Source of the DNA: Eublepharis macularius
Lineage: Eukaryota > Chordata > Lepidosauria > Squamata > Eublepharidae
Direction: 5' to 3'
Assembly: GCF_028583425.1 (NCBI RefSeq)
Contig: NC_072796.1
Span: 122,919,464-122,983,463, forward strand
Length of the DNA: 64,000 bases
Each line of letters opens with the position of its first letter. The first letter of the stretch is position 1. The notes beneath the pieces were generated by a model. It was not told where the DNA came from. It ran no database searches and saw nothing but the letters and a program-made list of their open reading frames with translations. Positions 31,591 to 43,382 of the stretch are shown piece by piece. Both the position numbers and the translations under genes were made by a program.

Positions 31591-31666
31591 TCCTTCTCCT
31601 TCTCCTTCTCCTTCTCCTTCTCCTTCTCCTTCTCCTTCTCCTTCTCCTTCTCCTTCTCCTTCTCCC
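31591..31666 (+). repeat. (TTCTCC)n microsatellite
   Basis: About 76 bp of a hexanucleotide at the 3' end of the 5S SINE. It encodes an artefactual poly-Leu frame. Confidence 0.9.
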
Positions 31667-31677
31667 TTTCCTCCTCT

Positions 31678-31725
31678 TTGGTTTAGCCTGATAACTGCAG
31701 GGCTACAGTTATCAGGCTAAACCAA
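31678..31725. repeat. Perfect 20-bp hairpin
   Basis: TTGGTTTAGCCTGATAACTG at 31678-31697 is exactly complementary to 31706-31725, with an 8-nt loop. Could be an orphan foldback or a snap-back duplication. Unassigned. Confidence 0.7.
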
Positions 31726-32063
31726 GGGCTACATCCTTCATTCCTGCCCTTGCTAACAAGAAGAAACGAAACCAAAAATGAAAACTGACACCCACACAGT
31801 GGCATTCTTGACTTCCGTGGGGACTGCCTTACCACAAAGATGAAAGGTGCAAAGGTAGCATACCAGTCTTCAGTTACCGCTTGTTGGCTGCTTCCCTATC
31901 ATTTTCTGCCTGCCATTTTGCAGCGTGTTTGGGATAGCCTTCTGTATGTTAGATTTCGTGCCAAAGCATACAAAGGAATCATCCACTACACGTGGAAATT
32001 CAGGTGCGGGTATCTTCAAATGAGATCATCTTACTACTTGTGTTGCTTCCAAAACAAAGATCT
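31726..32063. other. No gene recognised
   Basis: Unique sequence. Confidence 0.4.
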
Positions 32064-32152
32064 ACAGTGCAATCCTAAACAGAGTTGTGCCCTTCTAAGT
32101 CAACTGGAGTTAACAAACTTAGAGTAGTGTAACTCTGCTTAGGATTGCACTG
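32064..32152. repeat. Palindromic dispersed repeat, good copy
   Basis: Starts ACAGTGCAATCCTAA and ends TTAGGATTGCACTGT, exact inverse complements. The arms continue imperfectly (CAGAGTTG/AACTCTG) to the centre. Same family as 541-631 and 714-760. Confidence 0.7.
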
Positions 32153-32987
32153 TTAGTTTTATGTGCGTGCATGCCACAAAGAGCGTGCTTTCCCATGGCT
32201 TATCTCTGTCCCTGATGTGTGTGATCCTGTATATTCTGTTCATATCTTGAGGCTTTTATTCGGAGTGCCAGAATCTTAAGCTATTTCATCACTTCACATT
32301 TTGATTAATGTCAAGGGGGATTCTTTGCTATGGCAAGGTGAGGGTGAATTCAGGGTGAGGGTGAAATTGACAAATACCGATGTTGACCAAAGGAACACAA
32401 ACCCTGACAGGTCTCTATATATTTAAAGTAATAGCAGAAATTCAGTCCATAAAAGAGAGAAAAATGGTCTTGGGTGTTAGATCTAGCATATTGTACTTTT
32501 AAAGTTTATGGGATTTTAAAATTACATTTCTCCCCCAAAAGTTCATCTTTTGGTGCATGTGGCATTAAAAACAACATGGCAGGGAAAAGCTTATATACTA
32601 ATAATCAAGTGGCCCTGATCTCTGGGTACCTAAATCTGGAGATTGGAGCCATGAACGGACAAGATATTCCTATACACCTGAGAAATGTCCTAGGTCTGCA
32701 GAAAAATCTGAAATCTAAAAAAAAAAAGAAAAAAAGGGGGGGGGGATTTAAAATCCCAAAATGATAAAGGGAACATCTGTATAGTTACCAGATGCCCTAA
32801 ATGGGTATTGCTAGGCGACCATAAAAGTTTAGCCAGTATTCAAGGCTTGCTTTCTGTCAGTAAAAGGTGGGGGGAGGTGGCCAGGACCTTTCCAGAAGCA
32901 AACACCAGGCAACTTGATACCACATTACTTGAATGACTCACCCAGGCCTGGCTGCTTGCTACTGTTCAACAGCAGCCCCACCAAAAA
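32153..32987. other. No gene recognised; A/G homopolymers
   Basis: Unique sequence. An A-run and G-run occur at about 32713-32747. Confidence 0.4.
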
Positions 32988-33178
32988 CCAGTGCAGTGTA
33001 GTGGTTAGAGCTGCAGAATGGGATGCGGAAGACCCAGGTTCTAATCACCACTCTGCTGTGGAAGCTCACTGGGTGACTTTGATCCAGTTACACACTCTCA
33101 GCATAATTGACTTCACAGGGTTGCTGTGAAGATAATATGGAGGCAAGAAAGATGGAGAACAGCAGTATATAAATGAAG
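32988..33178 (+). mobile_element. tRNA-derived SINE family B
   Basis: CAGTGTAGTGGTTAGAGC, AGGTTCTAATCACCACTCTG and CTTCACAGGGTTGCTGTGAA, then GTATATAAATGAAG. Confidence 0.6.
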
Positions 33179-33194
33179 TATATTAAGAAATATA

Positions 33195-33560
33195 GATGAA
33201 GATGGGGGAGAGATAAAAAGTAATGTGTTTTGAAGGGTTTGAAGGAGAGAAGGAAATGGGGAAAACTGTGTATATGGAGGCTGCCAGGAGGAGGGAAAGA
33301 AGAAATAGTGTGGAGAAAGGGTATAGGGAAAAGTTAAGAACTTCGTAGAAGTCTTTGCAGGTACCCAGTCATGCAACTGGGCCCAGCTTAGCCAGTACCA
33401 CACAACTGGGCCATAGAGGAGAGGCTGCCAAGGGGGGTGGCGTTGAAGAAGGGTGAAGAAAAAAGTGGGTGGGAATGAGAGAAGGAAGAGAAGGAAGCAG
33501 GAAAAGGGGAGAGGCTGTGGGACGTGGTGGGGAGGGGAAAACGAGAGGCCACCCAGAAGA
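33195..33560 (+). repeat. Purine-rich low-complexity region
   Basis: Strong A/G bias on the + strand with many GGAGA/GAAGG runs. Minus-strand ORFs here (Pro/Ser/Phe-rich) are composition artefacts. Confidence 0.6.
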
Positions 33561-33599
33561 CCTTGCAGGTCCCCCACTTGTCAGCTTGATTCTCAGATG

Positions 33600-34106
33600 A
33601 TCTGAACATCCTGCAGAGTAAATGGGTTTGACTTTAAACAGGTAAATCTGCAGCAAAAGTCTAAAAGTACATTTCACATTGTGAAAAGAGCACACCTTCT
33701 CCACACTGACAACAAGCCTCCAAAGTTGGGCCAGTTCCACTGAACAGGCAGAATAGCTCAGCTGTCAAACTGTAGAGGGGCACCTGCCCCTCCAGAAGCA
33801 TCTCGTGCGTCTTCCATCATCAAGAACTCCCCATAAGAAATGAGCATTTGCTCCTGAATCCTCTGTGGCATTTATGACATTTCAGAGGATTGTGGGGGGT
33901 GCGCTCAGAGCAGCTGGTTTGCCTGTTTATTAAAAAATATGTTCCCTGCCTTTCCTTTGTGGCTTATGGTGGCTTAGAATTCCAAGTTAAAATGAAAAAT
34001 AATGCAATAGAGCCCTATTAGCCCCCCAACCACCCCAAACACCTGCTGCTCAAACCTTGCAAATAAAACAATCTTAGTGACTCCTGGGATGGGAAGGTGG
34101 CATGGT
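33600..34106. other. No gene recognised
   Basis: Unique sequence. Confidence 0.4.
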
Positions 34107-34297
34107 GGAGCCCAGTCCTGCAGGATCTCCAAAGCTAAGCAGGGTTGGACCCTGTCAGTACTTGGATGGGAAATTGCCAAGGAAGGTGGGGTGGCTCTGC
34201 AGAGGAAGGCAATGGCAAACCACCCCTAATCCATACTTGCCTTGAAAGACCTTTGCTGGGGTTTCCATTAAGTCAGTTGGCGGCACTCACATACATA
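34107..34297 (+). mobile_element. 5S-derived SINE
   Basis: ATCTCCAAAGCTAAGCAGGG and CTGTCAGTACTTGGATGGGA (5S-like), then GGCAATGGCAAACCACCCC. Confidence 0.65.
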
Positions 34298-34459
34298 TGG
34301 TGGTAGTGGAGATGGCCATCAAGTCATAGCTGACTTATGGTGACCCCTGGTGGGGTTTTCTAGGCAAGAGGCTAAGAGAGGTGGTTTGCCATTGCCTGCC
34401 TCTGCAACCCTGATCTTTGTGGGAGGCCTCCCATCCTACTACTAACTAAGGCAGGCCCT

Positions 34460-34920
34460 GGGCCATTTTCACACACCCAAAGCCTCCAGAAGATCACACG
34501 AAACTCACGGCACGAAGCATCTTCCTAGAGCAAATTCCCGGCCCGATCCTGTTTAATAGAGCGATTTCTGATGTCATCACGCCATTAAAGGAGATCGCGG
34601 CCGTTTCCACACGTCTTACCTGCCTGCGGAACATCACATGAAAGACCCGGAAGACAGCATCTTCTCACGTGAAATCGTGCTAGGAAGATGCTGTTATCTG
34701 GGAGTTTTGCATGTTTCGCCCAAAACTCCTGGATAACAGCGTCTTCCTGGCGCGATTTCGCATGAGAAGACGCTGTCTTTCAGGTGTTTCACGCGATCTT
34801 CCGCAGGCAGGTAAGATGTGTGGAAACAGCCCTCGCCAGGAAATTGTGCTAGGAAGATGCTTCGTGCCGTGACTTTTGTGCGATCTTCCGGAGGCTTACA
34901 AATGCATTTGAAAACGGCCC
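34460..34920. mobile_element. Outer GGGCC foldback element
   Basis: Ends GGGCCATTTTCACAC and TTTGAAAACGGCCC. Inverted inner blocks: CACGGCACGAAGCATCTTCC and its complement at 34850-34873. The flanks can be read as a 3-bp CTG duplication within the 5S SINE. It contains a second foldback. Confidence 0.65.
34599..34832. mobile_element. Inner GGCCGTTTCCACAC foldback
   Basis: 234 bp. Arms GGCCGTTTCCACACGTCTTACC and the inverse, with CpG-rich interior (GAAGATGCTGTTATC versus GATAACAGCGTCTTC). Three-level nesting: hairpin in hairpin in SINE. Confidence 0.7.
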
Positions 34921-34985
34921 TGCTTAGCTTTTGATGAGACCAGATGTGATCCAGCTTACCTGGGCTTTCCTGGTCAGGGTCCCAT

Positions 34986-35289
34986 ATAAGTATAGTGACT
35001 CCTAAAAACCTAACTGTAACATCCCCTTCACCTCCTCAGGGAAACACACAAAATGGGAGCCCCTGTAGAAAGGGACCCAGCTTTAGTAGATACCAAGCAT
35101 GCAATCTTAAGGGGAGGAACAGCCAGAACATGGCAGCCAGAAGACTGTAATTGGTGCGTGGGAATATATGGGGAGAGGCCGTCTTTCAGTTTATGCTGCT
35201 CTTACAGCATGAAAGGCTCCACAGGTTATACATGGGAGATGTACAAACTCTCAATACATCAGCCAGGTGGGGTGAAATGCCACAGCCTG
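34986..35289. other. No gene recognised
   Basis: Unique sequence. Confidence 0.4.
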
Positions 35290-35445
35290 AGTTTGAATTA
35301 TTTTGATTTGCGACTTGCTTTTATAGTTTTCTGCTTTTAATATTGTATTTATTTTTATTATTGTTAGCCGCCCTGAGCCTGTTTGTGAGAAGGGCGGGAT
35401 ACAAATAGAATAAAATAAATAAATAAATAAACAAATAAATAATAC
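35290..35445 (+). mobile_element. L2/CR1-like LINE 3' tail
   Basis: GTTAGCCGCCCTGAGCCTG, then GAAGGGCGGGATACAAATAG and AAATAAATAAAT. Confidence 0.55.
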
Positions 35446-36117
35446 AGAACCTTGAACTGAACTCAGACACATGGAGAGTGTATTACAGGAGTTAAACTTT
35501 GAGGTTACAAAAACATGGCTTAGGCAATTCAGATCAGCGGCGTCTGAGACTGAAGAGAGTGGGTGAACCAGATGGAGTGGATAGAAGGCAGCACAATGCC
35601 TACCACGCCAACCTGCTTTTCAGACAGCAATGCTGGGTTCATTAACATCCCCAAGTACTTAACCTGCTTTGCAAATGCCAACTCCATTCAATCCAAAACA
35701 GATGGATCTTGTTCCTCCAACGCATCAGCCTTCAAAGGCAGTATTATCTCCATCTTGTCTGGATTGAGCCTCACCTTGTTCTACTTGTGTTCTTACATAC
35801 AGAAGATGGGTGGAGAAGGAGGAGGAAACACACATGATTTGCATTTCCTGTTCCTGATACATCTCTGCCATACTCGAAGCAGAATTGTTGCAATTCACCC
35901 ACCTGGCTGATATACTGAGAGTCTGTACATCGCTCATGAAAAAAAAAAACCTATCCAGATGTGACACAGAAGTGGAAAAACAGGAAATTCAAGGCACTCC
36001 CATTGCATTCATGTTGTTGCAGCCTTTTTGCTGCTCCCAGGGTGATGTTAAACCATCAGCCATCCTGGTTTGAAAATGAGCTTCCAGAGCCCAAGTAAAA
36101 ACCCAAGAAGAATATGA
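35446..36117. other. No gene recognised
   Basis: Unique sequence with an A-run near 35940-35950. Confidence 0.4.
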
Positions 36118-36345
36118 CAGGCAGTGGGCTGTAGTGGTTAGACTTGTTGGCCTAGGATCTGGAAGACCCAGGTTCGAATCCCCACTCTGCAATGGAAACT
36201 CACCGGGTGACCCTGGGCCGGCTGCACACGCTCAGCCTAATTTACTTCACAGGGCTGTTGTGAGGAAAAATGGAGGAGAGGAAAATGAAGTGTCTTTTAG
36301 ACTCTATTTGAGAGAAAGGTGTGTTATAAATGAAGTAAATAAATA
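36118..36345 (+). mobile_element. tRNA-derived SINE family B
   Basis: GGGCTGTAGTGGTTAGACTTG, GGTTCGAATCCCCACTCTGC and CTTCACAGGGCTGTTGTGAGG. Confidence 0.65.
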
Positions 36346-36520
36346 GATAATGTATATTAGCTGCAGTATTTGGGGTAAGAGTGAGGGATTCTGAAGTAAC
36401 CATGTCATCTTCTTGCTCCGTGTGGCTCCTAAATAATCCAGCCTATATTCATTACTTGCCTCACCATCCGATTCACATCTTGCCTCATATTGAAGATTTT
36501 GATATACGATGATTAATGAG

Positions 36521-36712
36521 AAGAATGGCCACGGTGCGCTGGTTAGAGTTCCAGACGGAGATCCGAGAGAATCTCCACTCCGACCGTAGGCCAGTCTCTG
36601 CCTTCCAGCCTAACCTACCTCACAGGTTGGTTGCAATGAGGATAACATGGCAGAAAGGAGAATGTTAGGTGCTTTGGGAAGAACTGGGGAGAAAAGCTGT
36701 GTATAAACATCC
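36521..36712 (+). mobile_element. tRNA-derived SINE family B, diverged
   Basis: GGCCACGGTGCGCTGGTTAG, CCTAACCTACCTCACAGG and GGGGAGAAAAGCTGTGTATA. The box B region is deleted. Confidence 0.55.
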
Positions 36713-37683
36713 ACGTGCATAAAATAAAGTCACAATGTCACGCCAACTCAGGCCTGTTTTTGCGATGTGGAAGAAGTATGGAGTACGTAAAATGGAATTG
36801 GCCGGGGAAAGCATTCTCTGTTTATTTTTCTGACTTTGACAATACCCTTCAATTGCAGTTCAGATTTCTTACTCTTTTTGCTTTCCAAATTTCACTTGGT
36901 CTTTGTGAAGGAAAGGACATGTAAGCCCTTCTCTGTCCCCCCACCAGGAGATCTGAAGAGCCCTGTGACAACCTCAAAACTATGTTTGGTGACACACCTC
37001 TCCCCCTTGGATAACTACCAAAGCCACCAACTACTCTTAGGTATATCTCCTGCCAGACCGAGTCATATGTCTAATATTCCATACCTATACTGCCATTTAA
37101 AGACCGCTGCCTAGTTGCTGTCCCCCCTCTACACTTCCACAAGCAAGTGTGGGGGCGATCTATCGCAACTTCACACTTTCGAGCTCTCATGTTCCAGCAA
37201 TGGTGAGCTCTTCTGCTTCCCTCCCTCACTACCACATTTCAAATAGCTAGAATAGGCACGGTGAGTTTCCAGAGAGCAAACTTAAGAGAGTTCAAAATAG
37301 AAGAAAGTTTAACAAAGGAATAAAAGAATACAATGTTCTGTTCAAGCTTCCGGGCTTAGCAAAGGAACAAAGAAATGGTGAAAACGTGCACTCTTCTTTC
37401 CCCTCTCGAGATACTTCCTAAATTATATTTGGTTTAAGGGAGGGCTGGCATAACTTGAAGTTGCAGCCATTTAAGTCGTCATTATCTTAGATTTTTCTCT
37501 TTTGTCTTCTGCCTAGTGGACAAGATGGAGTCCCTTGGTGAAATCTTAGTCCATCATGGGTTTGTGCCCATCTGAAAAGCTGCCCCAAATGGAAGAGCAC
37601 CATCTTCCTTGGGTCCAGAGTTTTTATACCCTCTTTCCATTTTTGTGATGCCCTGATCTGGATAGTCCAGGTGATCCTGTGCT
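36713..37683. other. No gene recognised
   Basis: Unique sequence. Confidence 0.4.
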
Positions 37684-37835
37684 GGGCCATTTCCACACAC
37701 GTTGAATAATGCACTTTCAATGCACTTTCACAATCCTTTTGAAGTGGATTTTTTGTTCCACACATGGAAAATCAGTTTCAAATGTTCACTAAAGAGTATT
37801 GAAAGTGGATTATCCAACGTGTGTGGAAGCAGCCC
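37684..37835. mobile_element. GGGCC-type foldback, non-CpG variant
   Basis: Ends GGGCCATTTCCACACACGTT and AACGTGTGTGGAAGCAGCCC. Inner arms ATGCACTTTCAATGC and GTATTGAAAGTGGAT. Confidence 0.6.
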
Positions 37836-38015
37836 TTGTCAGATCTCAGAAGCTAAGCAGGGTTGGCCTTGGTTAGTAATTGGATGGGAGATCTCCAACG
37901 AAGACCAAGGTTGCAGAGGCAGGCAATGGTAAACCACCTCTGTTAGTCTCTTGCCATGAAAACCCCATCAGGGGTTGCCATAAGTCAGCTATGACTTGAG
38001 GTCACTTTCTACTTC
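37836..38015 (+). mobile_element. 5S-derived SINE, good copy
   Basis: ATCTCAGAAGCTAAGCAGGG and GGTTAGTAATTGGATGGGAG match the 5S internal promoter region. Then GGCAATGGTAAACCACCTC and CATAAGTCAGCTATGACTTG. Confidence 0.7.
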
Positions 38016-39045
38016 TACCTTTGTGATAGCCCCCCTGTCCCAAAGGAAGGTTTTACTTTCTATCATTTTAATCTTCCCAGTTTAATGGCTCTAGATGTGA
38101 CTTGCTATTAGGGGATGAAGTATCCCTTAGCATAACTTTTAAAAATATATATATTTTTATTTCAAAGTGTTAATATACATGACAGAAGATAAATAAAGAT
38201 GTTAAACGTTTAAACATTTACAAGTGTTTGATTATTTAACAAGCTATAAATATACATACTATAATTTGGTAATTAGGTAATTATTTGGCATTGTGGATAG
38301 GAGGACAAGTTGAATATTCTGTTTTTTAATGAATTAAACTAGTTCTCAAGCTAAAGAGTAGACAGAAAAACTGATTTTATTGGGAGTGTATTGCTGTTTG
38401 AAAGAAAATCAAGGAATGGGAACCATTTTTCAATAAAATTAGTTGTTTGGGGGTAAATTTCCACTGCCTGAAGTCTGTTTATTTTCTCCATTATGATCCC
38501 ATATTTTGGTATACCCGTAAGCATAACTAACAGATTGAGTGCTCTGGGGGTTTGACTGTTTCTATTTCAACCCCACTTTTCCCTTCTCTCAGCTAACATT
38601 CTGCAGCAGATCTCTGGTCCATGGACAAAGAGCAGTTACAATAATTGAAACACTGGGGGGAATTCTCAGGTGGAAAGGGTTTCTTTGCAATCTTTTTTAT
38701 TGTTTTTGAGCAATATCTCAGCCTAAATCTTTGGTACATCATATGTGGTAACAAGAATGGACTATGAGCAAGAAAGTATTTCCAAAACATCACTAAATAA
38801 ATGTTTTTCTAGTTAAGAGAGAAATTACAGTTTTGGATAGCTAATACAGTAGAACCTGGCTAATTTATACTAATAACTGGAATGCTCATGATCAATTACT
38901 GAATTCTAGAACGAGTAACCGCAAACAAAGCAAGGCTAACGCATCACAAAATACACATTGCGCATATGTTTTGACAGCTGAAGCTTCAATTAAAACACAC
39001 AATTTATTCTCAAGTGTCCTGCCATCTCCTTTGTAGCAAAAGATA
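38016..39045. other. No gene recognised; AT-rich
   Basis: AT-rich around 38130-38350. No repeat family named. Confidence 0.4.
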
Positions 39046-39305
39046 TTATTATTATTAATAATAATAACATTCGATTTATATACCACCCTTCAGGACAACT
39101 TAATGCCCACTCAAAGGGGTTTACAAAGTATGCTATTATTATCCCCACAACAAACACCCTGTGCGGTGGGTGGGGCTGAGAGAGCTCCAGAGAACTGTGA
39201 CTAACCCAAGGTCACCCAGCTGGCTTCAAGCGCAGGAGTGGGGAATCAAACCCGGATCTCCAGATTAGAGTCCAACACTCTTAACCACTACACCAAATTG
39301 GCTCT
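39046..39305 (-). mobile_element. tRNA-derived SINE, family A
   Basis: ATT/ATA microsatellite, then ACCACCCTTCAGGACAAC, ending ACTACACCAAATTGGCTC. Confidence 0.7.
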
Positions 39306-39489
39306 CTATTGAGCGATATTGAGTTAGCACAGAGCCGTACTGCAATTGATGTTACCTCTTTGCCCAGAAACAGGTTAACGGAGAGTAGAGAGTTTTGTGA
39401 ATGAAATAGCCCAAAGTTTCCAAACTGGATCTTGATCTGGCTTAATCAAAAAAATTCACTATTTCAACATCTTGTGTCATTTATGCTTT

Positions 39490-39725
39490 GACAGCCAGTA
39501 TTGTCTAGTGGTTAGAGTGCCAGACTAGGATCTAGAAAACCCAAATTCAAATCTACACTCCGCTGTGGAATCTTGCCAGGTGAGTTTGGCCCATCAATCT
39601 CTCTCAGTCCAACCTACCTCATAGGCTTACTGATGTGAGGATCAAATGAAGGATGGGAATACAATAAGCTGCTTTGGGTCCACCACTGAGGAGGAAAGCA
39701 AGGTTATCAATATCTAAAATAAATA
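39490..39725 (+). mobile_element. tRNA-derived SINE family B
   Basis: CAGTATTGTCTAGTGGTTAG, CAAATTCAAATCTACACTCC and GCTGCTTTGGGTCCACCAC, with an AAATAAATAAAT tail. Confidence 0.6.
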
Positions 39726-39744
39726 AATAAATGCTCCAAGAAAT

Positions 39745-40092
<348 letters not shown>

Positions 40093-40183
40093 CTGGTTTG
40101 TTTCAATCAATCAGACAAACAAACTCTGGTTTGTTTGTGGTGAGAATAAACCTGCTTAATTCTGGAAACCCTTGCACATGGAG

Positions 40184-40340
40184 CCTGGAGATCAGGGGGC
40201 GGGGCCACCAGCCATGTGACCATTTTCGCCAAGGGCAATTTAGACTTTAAAAAAACTCCCCCCTTGTTCCAGCTGACCCAAAGTGACAGCATTGTTTGGT
40301 CCTGAGTTCCACCACCTCTTTTCCCAGAAAAAAAGCCCTA
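40184..40340. mobile_element. hAT-type element, left-truncated
   Basis: GGAGATCAGGGGGCGGGGCC, GTTCCAGCTGACCCAAAGTG and GAAAAAAAGCCCTA. Same variant as 28354-28653. Confidence 0.6.
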
Positions 40341-40371
40341 TCTTTTCATGAAAGAAACGTGTGTGTGTCTA

Positions 40372-40530
40372 TTATATTATCTGCCTTTTCTCCAAGGAAC
40401 AGGGCGATGGACATGGTTCTCTGCTCTTCCATGTTATCTTTACAACAACCATGTGACACAGGTTTACCCAATGAACACAGCAGAGTAAGGATTGGAATCC
40501 AGGTCTCTCGCTCTAAAGCACCACATTGTT
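40372..40530 (-). mobile_element. tRNA-derived SINE family B, diverged
   Basis: CTGCCTTTTCTCCAAGGAAC, then AAGGATTGGAATCCAGGTCTC. Confidence 0.45.
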
Positions 40531-41164
40531 TAGTAGGTATTTCGGCACATACGTTTCTGTAATGCTTATCATTCTGACAGAGCTTCCAATGCTCAGAATC
40601 CGAGCCCTTGAAGATCAGAGTGCATTTATTTATTTATGCTATGCTAGGTCGGCTCCCAAATCCCCTCCATAAGAGCACATGGCTCTAGACCCTGTTTGTG
40701 TTTGGGCATTTCCATGAGCTCATGGCAAAAGGGGCACACAGGCTTGTACCATCTGCCTAATGGCTCATTTCCACTTAGCATCTCTTAACAACAGCATAGC
40801 CTACACAGTAGAGCTAGAAAAATGGTGCTTCACAGGGTAGCCACACAATTCGTCCAAACCACACCACCAATGATGAAGCAAATAATCGTTAACCTGTCTA
40901 TTTCTGGCTTCCTTTTCAGTCAACACTCCCAAAGTGAGGTGCATAAAAAAGGAGTAACTTAGAACGACAAAATCAAATTTATCCAAAGAACTGCATAGAG
41001 TGAAAAAAAACTAAAGCACAGCCAGCACCCACCAGGTGTGCTAACTACTAAAAACCTGGGCAGTGAAATTAGACCTCGGGGCTCTCTCAAAGGCATCAGG
41101 CTCCCGGCTTCAGAGATGTTGATTCTGTAGACTGAGAACCAACAATGAGAAACGGCCTCTAGTC
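40531..41164. other. No gene recognised
   Basis: Unique sequence. Confidence 0.4.
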
Positions 41165-41735
41165 ATGGGGACCACCAAGAGTGGCAGAATAAGAAGAGAC
41201 CCAATAGCCACCCTACTAGTAGCCGCAAAGAGCGCGATAGCTACCTTTTGGAAATCTAAGTCTACACCCTCAATTGATAACTGGCACAAAAAAATCTGGG
41301 ACCATTATATATCAGAAAAGTTGTATGATAAAATTTACCAAGTAGAAAATTTTCCAAGAACAACCAACTTTATTGAGAAATGGTTTCCTTTCTTTGAATA
41401 CCTCGAAAATAATAGTTCCTTACCTGGTCTTAAACTCTTTCATACATATGCAAATATATAAGTAATCTGTCAAGTTAATATGTTAGAATTGACAAGTACT
41501 TTCTCCTTATATTTGTTCAGATATATGCTCAGATATAACCCTCTAAACTGCTTTAATATGCATTTAATTGTTACTTATTATGACATGTTACGTGTTTATT
41601 AATTTTGATGTATGTATTTATTAATGGATTTTAGTATTAACTTCTTGTATGACTGAAAATTGATGATTGTATATAGTTTAATAGTTTATTGTTATAAACA
41701 AATTAATTTTTAAAAAAAGAAAAAAGGGAAGAAGA
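41165..41735 (+). pseudogene. L1-type LINE, ORF2 C-terminus and 3' UTR
   Basis: The frame 41165-41461 encodes 98 aa with AKSAIATFWKSKSTPSIDNW, then a WHKKIWDHYISEKL block, like the C-terminal end of vertebrate L1 ORF2 proteins (W-K-S ... I-x-x-W ... I-W). It ends in a stop, about 250 bp of AT-rich 3' UTR and an A-rich tail (41710-41740). This is a 5'-truncated dead copy. Confidence 0.55.
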
Positions 41736-41904
41736 AAAAAGAGTGGCAGATCTTAATAGGACGACATATTACACTCCTTCACATACCCTGGGCCAAGATC
41801 AGAAAGGGCTTCAAAGATGGCAACCGACAACTGCACCTAGTTTGGGAATGTACTGGTAAGCACACAAGACTAGTGTTCTATGTTCCCTGTGGCTAATACA
41901 GAAA

Positions 41905-42268
41905 TGATGATGATGATGATGACGATGATGATGACACTCTGATACCTGGCTGATACTTAGGTCTCTGGTGGAAACTTGAATCAGCTCAGCAAGGCCAATC
42001 AATAATAACATGTGATCTTTATTTATTATTGTGTTGTGTGGAATTTGAATAACAACAACAATAAATGCACATGTATCTCTCTCTTCTAGACAGATTAGTG
42101 CCCCATTCAGAGTGGTGAACAAAATCAGTGTTATTATTATCCCCACAATGCAGCTGGGGAGCTGGGGCCGAGAGGAGTGGCTTACCCAAGGCCACCTACT
42201 GAGCTCATGGCAGTAGCAAGTGCTAATTTGCAGACCGACCACTTCACTGCTATGCTACAGCAGCTCTC
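41905..42268 (-). mobile_element. Diverged SINE family A with (GAT)n
   Basis: (GAT)n at 41905-41934. The SINE-like part at 42049-42268 has CATTCAGAGTGGTGAACAAA, TATTATCCCCACAATGCAG and CCCAAGGCCACCTACTGAG. Confidence 0.5.
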
Positions 42269-42563
42269 AATTTTGCTCTTACTCTTGCATCCTAGACCAG
42301 CTTAGAAACAGCCTTCAAGGTCAGTCTTATGTAGAGTGCATGAGGGAGCTGCAGATTATGCACTGTGTTGCTTAGCAGCTATGCTAGTTTACAATAAGGC
42401 CCTCATCAGTATCTCGTCACAGGCGTCCATAGTGAATGCCCTTGTTCTTCAAAAGGACTATGTAAGGTACAAGACTCTTGAAGGTAAGTCATTGACTTAC
42501 TTGGCTCATTCTGCTAGACTCTACAATACAAGCTGCCAGGATGGGCCTGGTATATGCTGGTTC

Positions 42564-42566
42564 ATT

Positions 42567-42633
<67 letters not shown>

Positions 42634-42760
42634 TGTCATTTATAGTCCGCCTTTCTCACTGAGACTCACGGCAGATTACATAGTATGAGATTAGTACAAT
42701 CAGTATCAAGTATATTTCCATACAGTATAAAGGACATTTCCACAAACAATGAGAGTAAAT
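42564..42760 (-). repeat. (ATTT)n and LINE 3' tail
   Basis: About 18 ATTT units (42564-42634), then TAGTCCGCCTTTCTCACTGAG and GCAGATTACATAGTATGAG, the inverse of the LINE end at 47280-47366. Confidence 0.65.
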
Positions 42761-42769
42761 AGATACAAG

Positions 42770-42994
42770 CAGGGCTTGTTTTCAGCTGTAACGCAGTGGA
42801 ACGGAGTTCCGGAACCTCTTGGTCACATGGCCGGTGGCCCCACCCCCTGATCTCCAGACAGAGGGGAGTTTAGAGGGCAATCTAAACTCCCCTCTGTCTG
42901 GAGATCAGGGGGCGGGGCCACCAGCCATGTGACCATTTTCTCCAAGGGCAAACCACTGAGTTCCACCACTTCTTTTCCCAGAAAAAAAGCCCTG
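42770..42994. mobile_element. Non-autonomous hAT element
   Basis: CAGGGCTTGTTTTCAGC...GAAAAAAAGCCCTG, flanked by GATACAAG/GATATAAG (7 of 8). Inner arms GATCTCCAGACAGAGGGGAG are inverted. Confidence 0.8.
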
Positions 42995-43117
42995 GATATA
43001 AGTTAGCATTAGCAAGAATCCAATACAGAGTAGAAGAAATACTGGGTCTTCCTGATTGCGCCACGCAAAGAGGTCAGACTAGGGTTCTTCCACACAATAG
43101 GGATAATTCCCACAAGA

Positions 43118-43310
43118 TAGTTTCAGGAGGGCACCCATGTTGGTCTGCAGCAGTAGAACAGCAAGATTTGAGTCCAACGGCACTTCAATAACCAATAAGA
43201 TTTTCAGGGTGTAAGCTTTTGAGAGTTAAAGCTTGGAAGCTTATACCCTGAAAATCTTGTTTGTCTTTAAGGTGCCACTGGACTCAAATCTTGCTATTCC
43301 CACAATGCAA
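43118..43310. mobile_element. Penelope-like tails in head-to-head array
   Basis: An inverted tail (GTTTCAGGAGGGCACCCATG, AAGATTTGAGTCCAACGGC) is followed by a forward tail (TATACCCTGAAAATCTTG, GGTGCCACTGGACTCAAATC). The hammerhead CTGANGA part is missing. Confidence 0.55.
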
Positions 43311-43382
43311 GTCCAGTTGTTCCATGCTGGCTTCCTGCCTGTGCATTGTCCTTTTCACTGCTGGTGAGGAGAGGGGAAGCTA

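Larger units (their letters stand above)
34318..34985 (-). mobile_element. 5S-derived SINE split by foldback elements
   Basis: 3' part at 34318-34459 (GTCATAGCTGACTTATGGTG and GGTTTGCCATTGCCTGCC) and 5S-like head at 34921-34985 (TGCTTAGCTTTTGATGAGAC). The halves are separated by a GGGCC-type foldback. Confidence 0.65.

Noticed and set aside
31458..31691. ORF with a long poly-Leu stretch
   Set aside because: Encoded by the (TTCTCC)n microsatellite.
37836..37900. 5S rRNA gene
   Set aside because: Only the internal segment matches; the 3' half is SINE body and tail.
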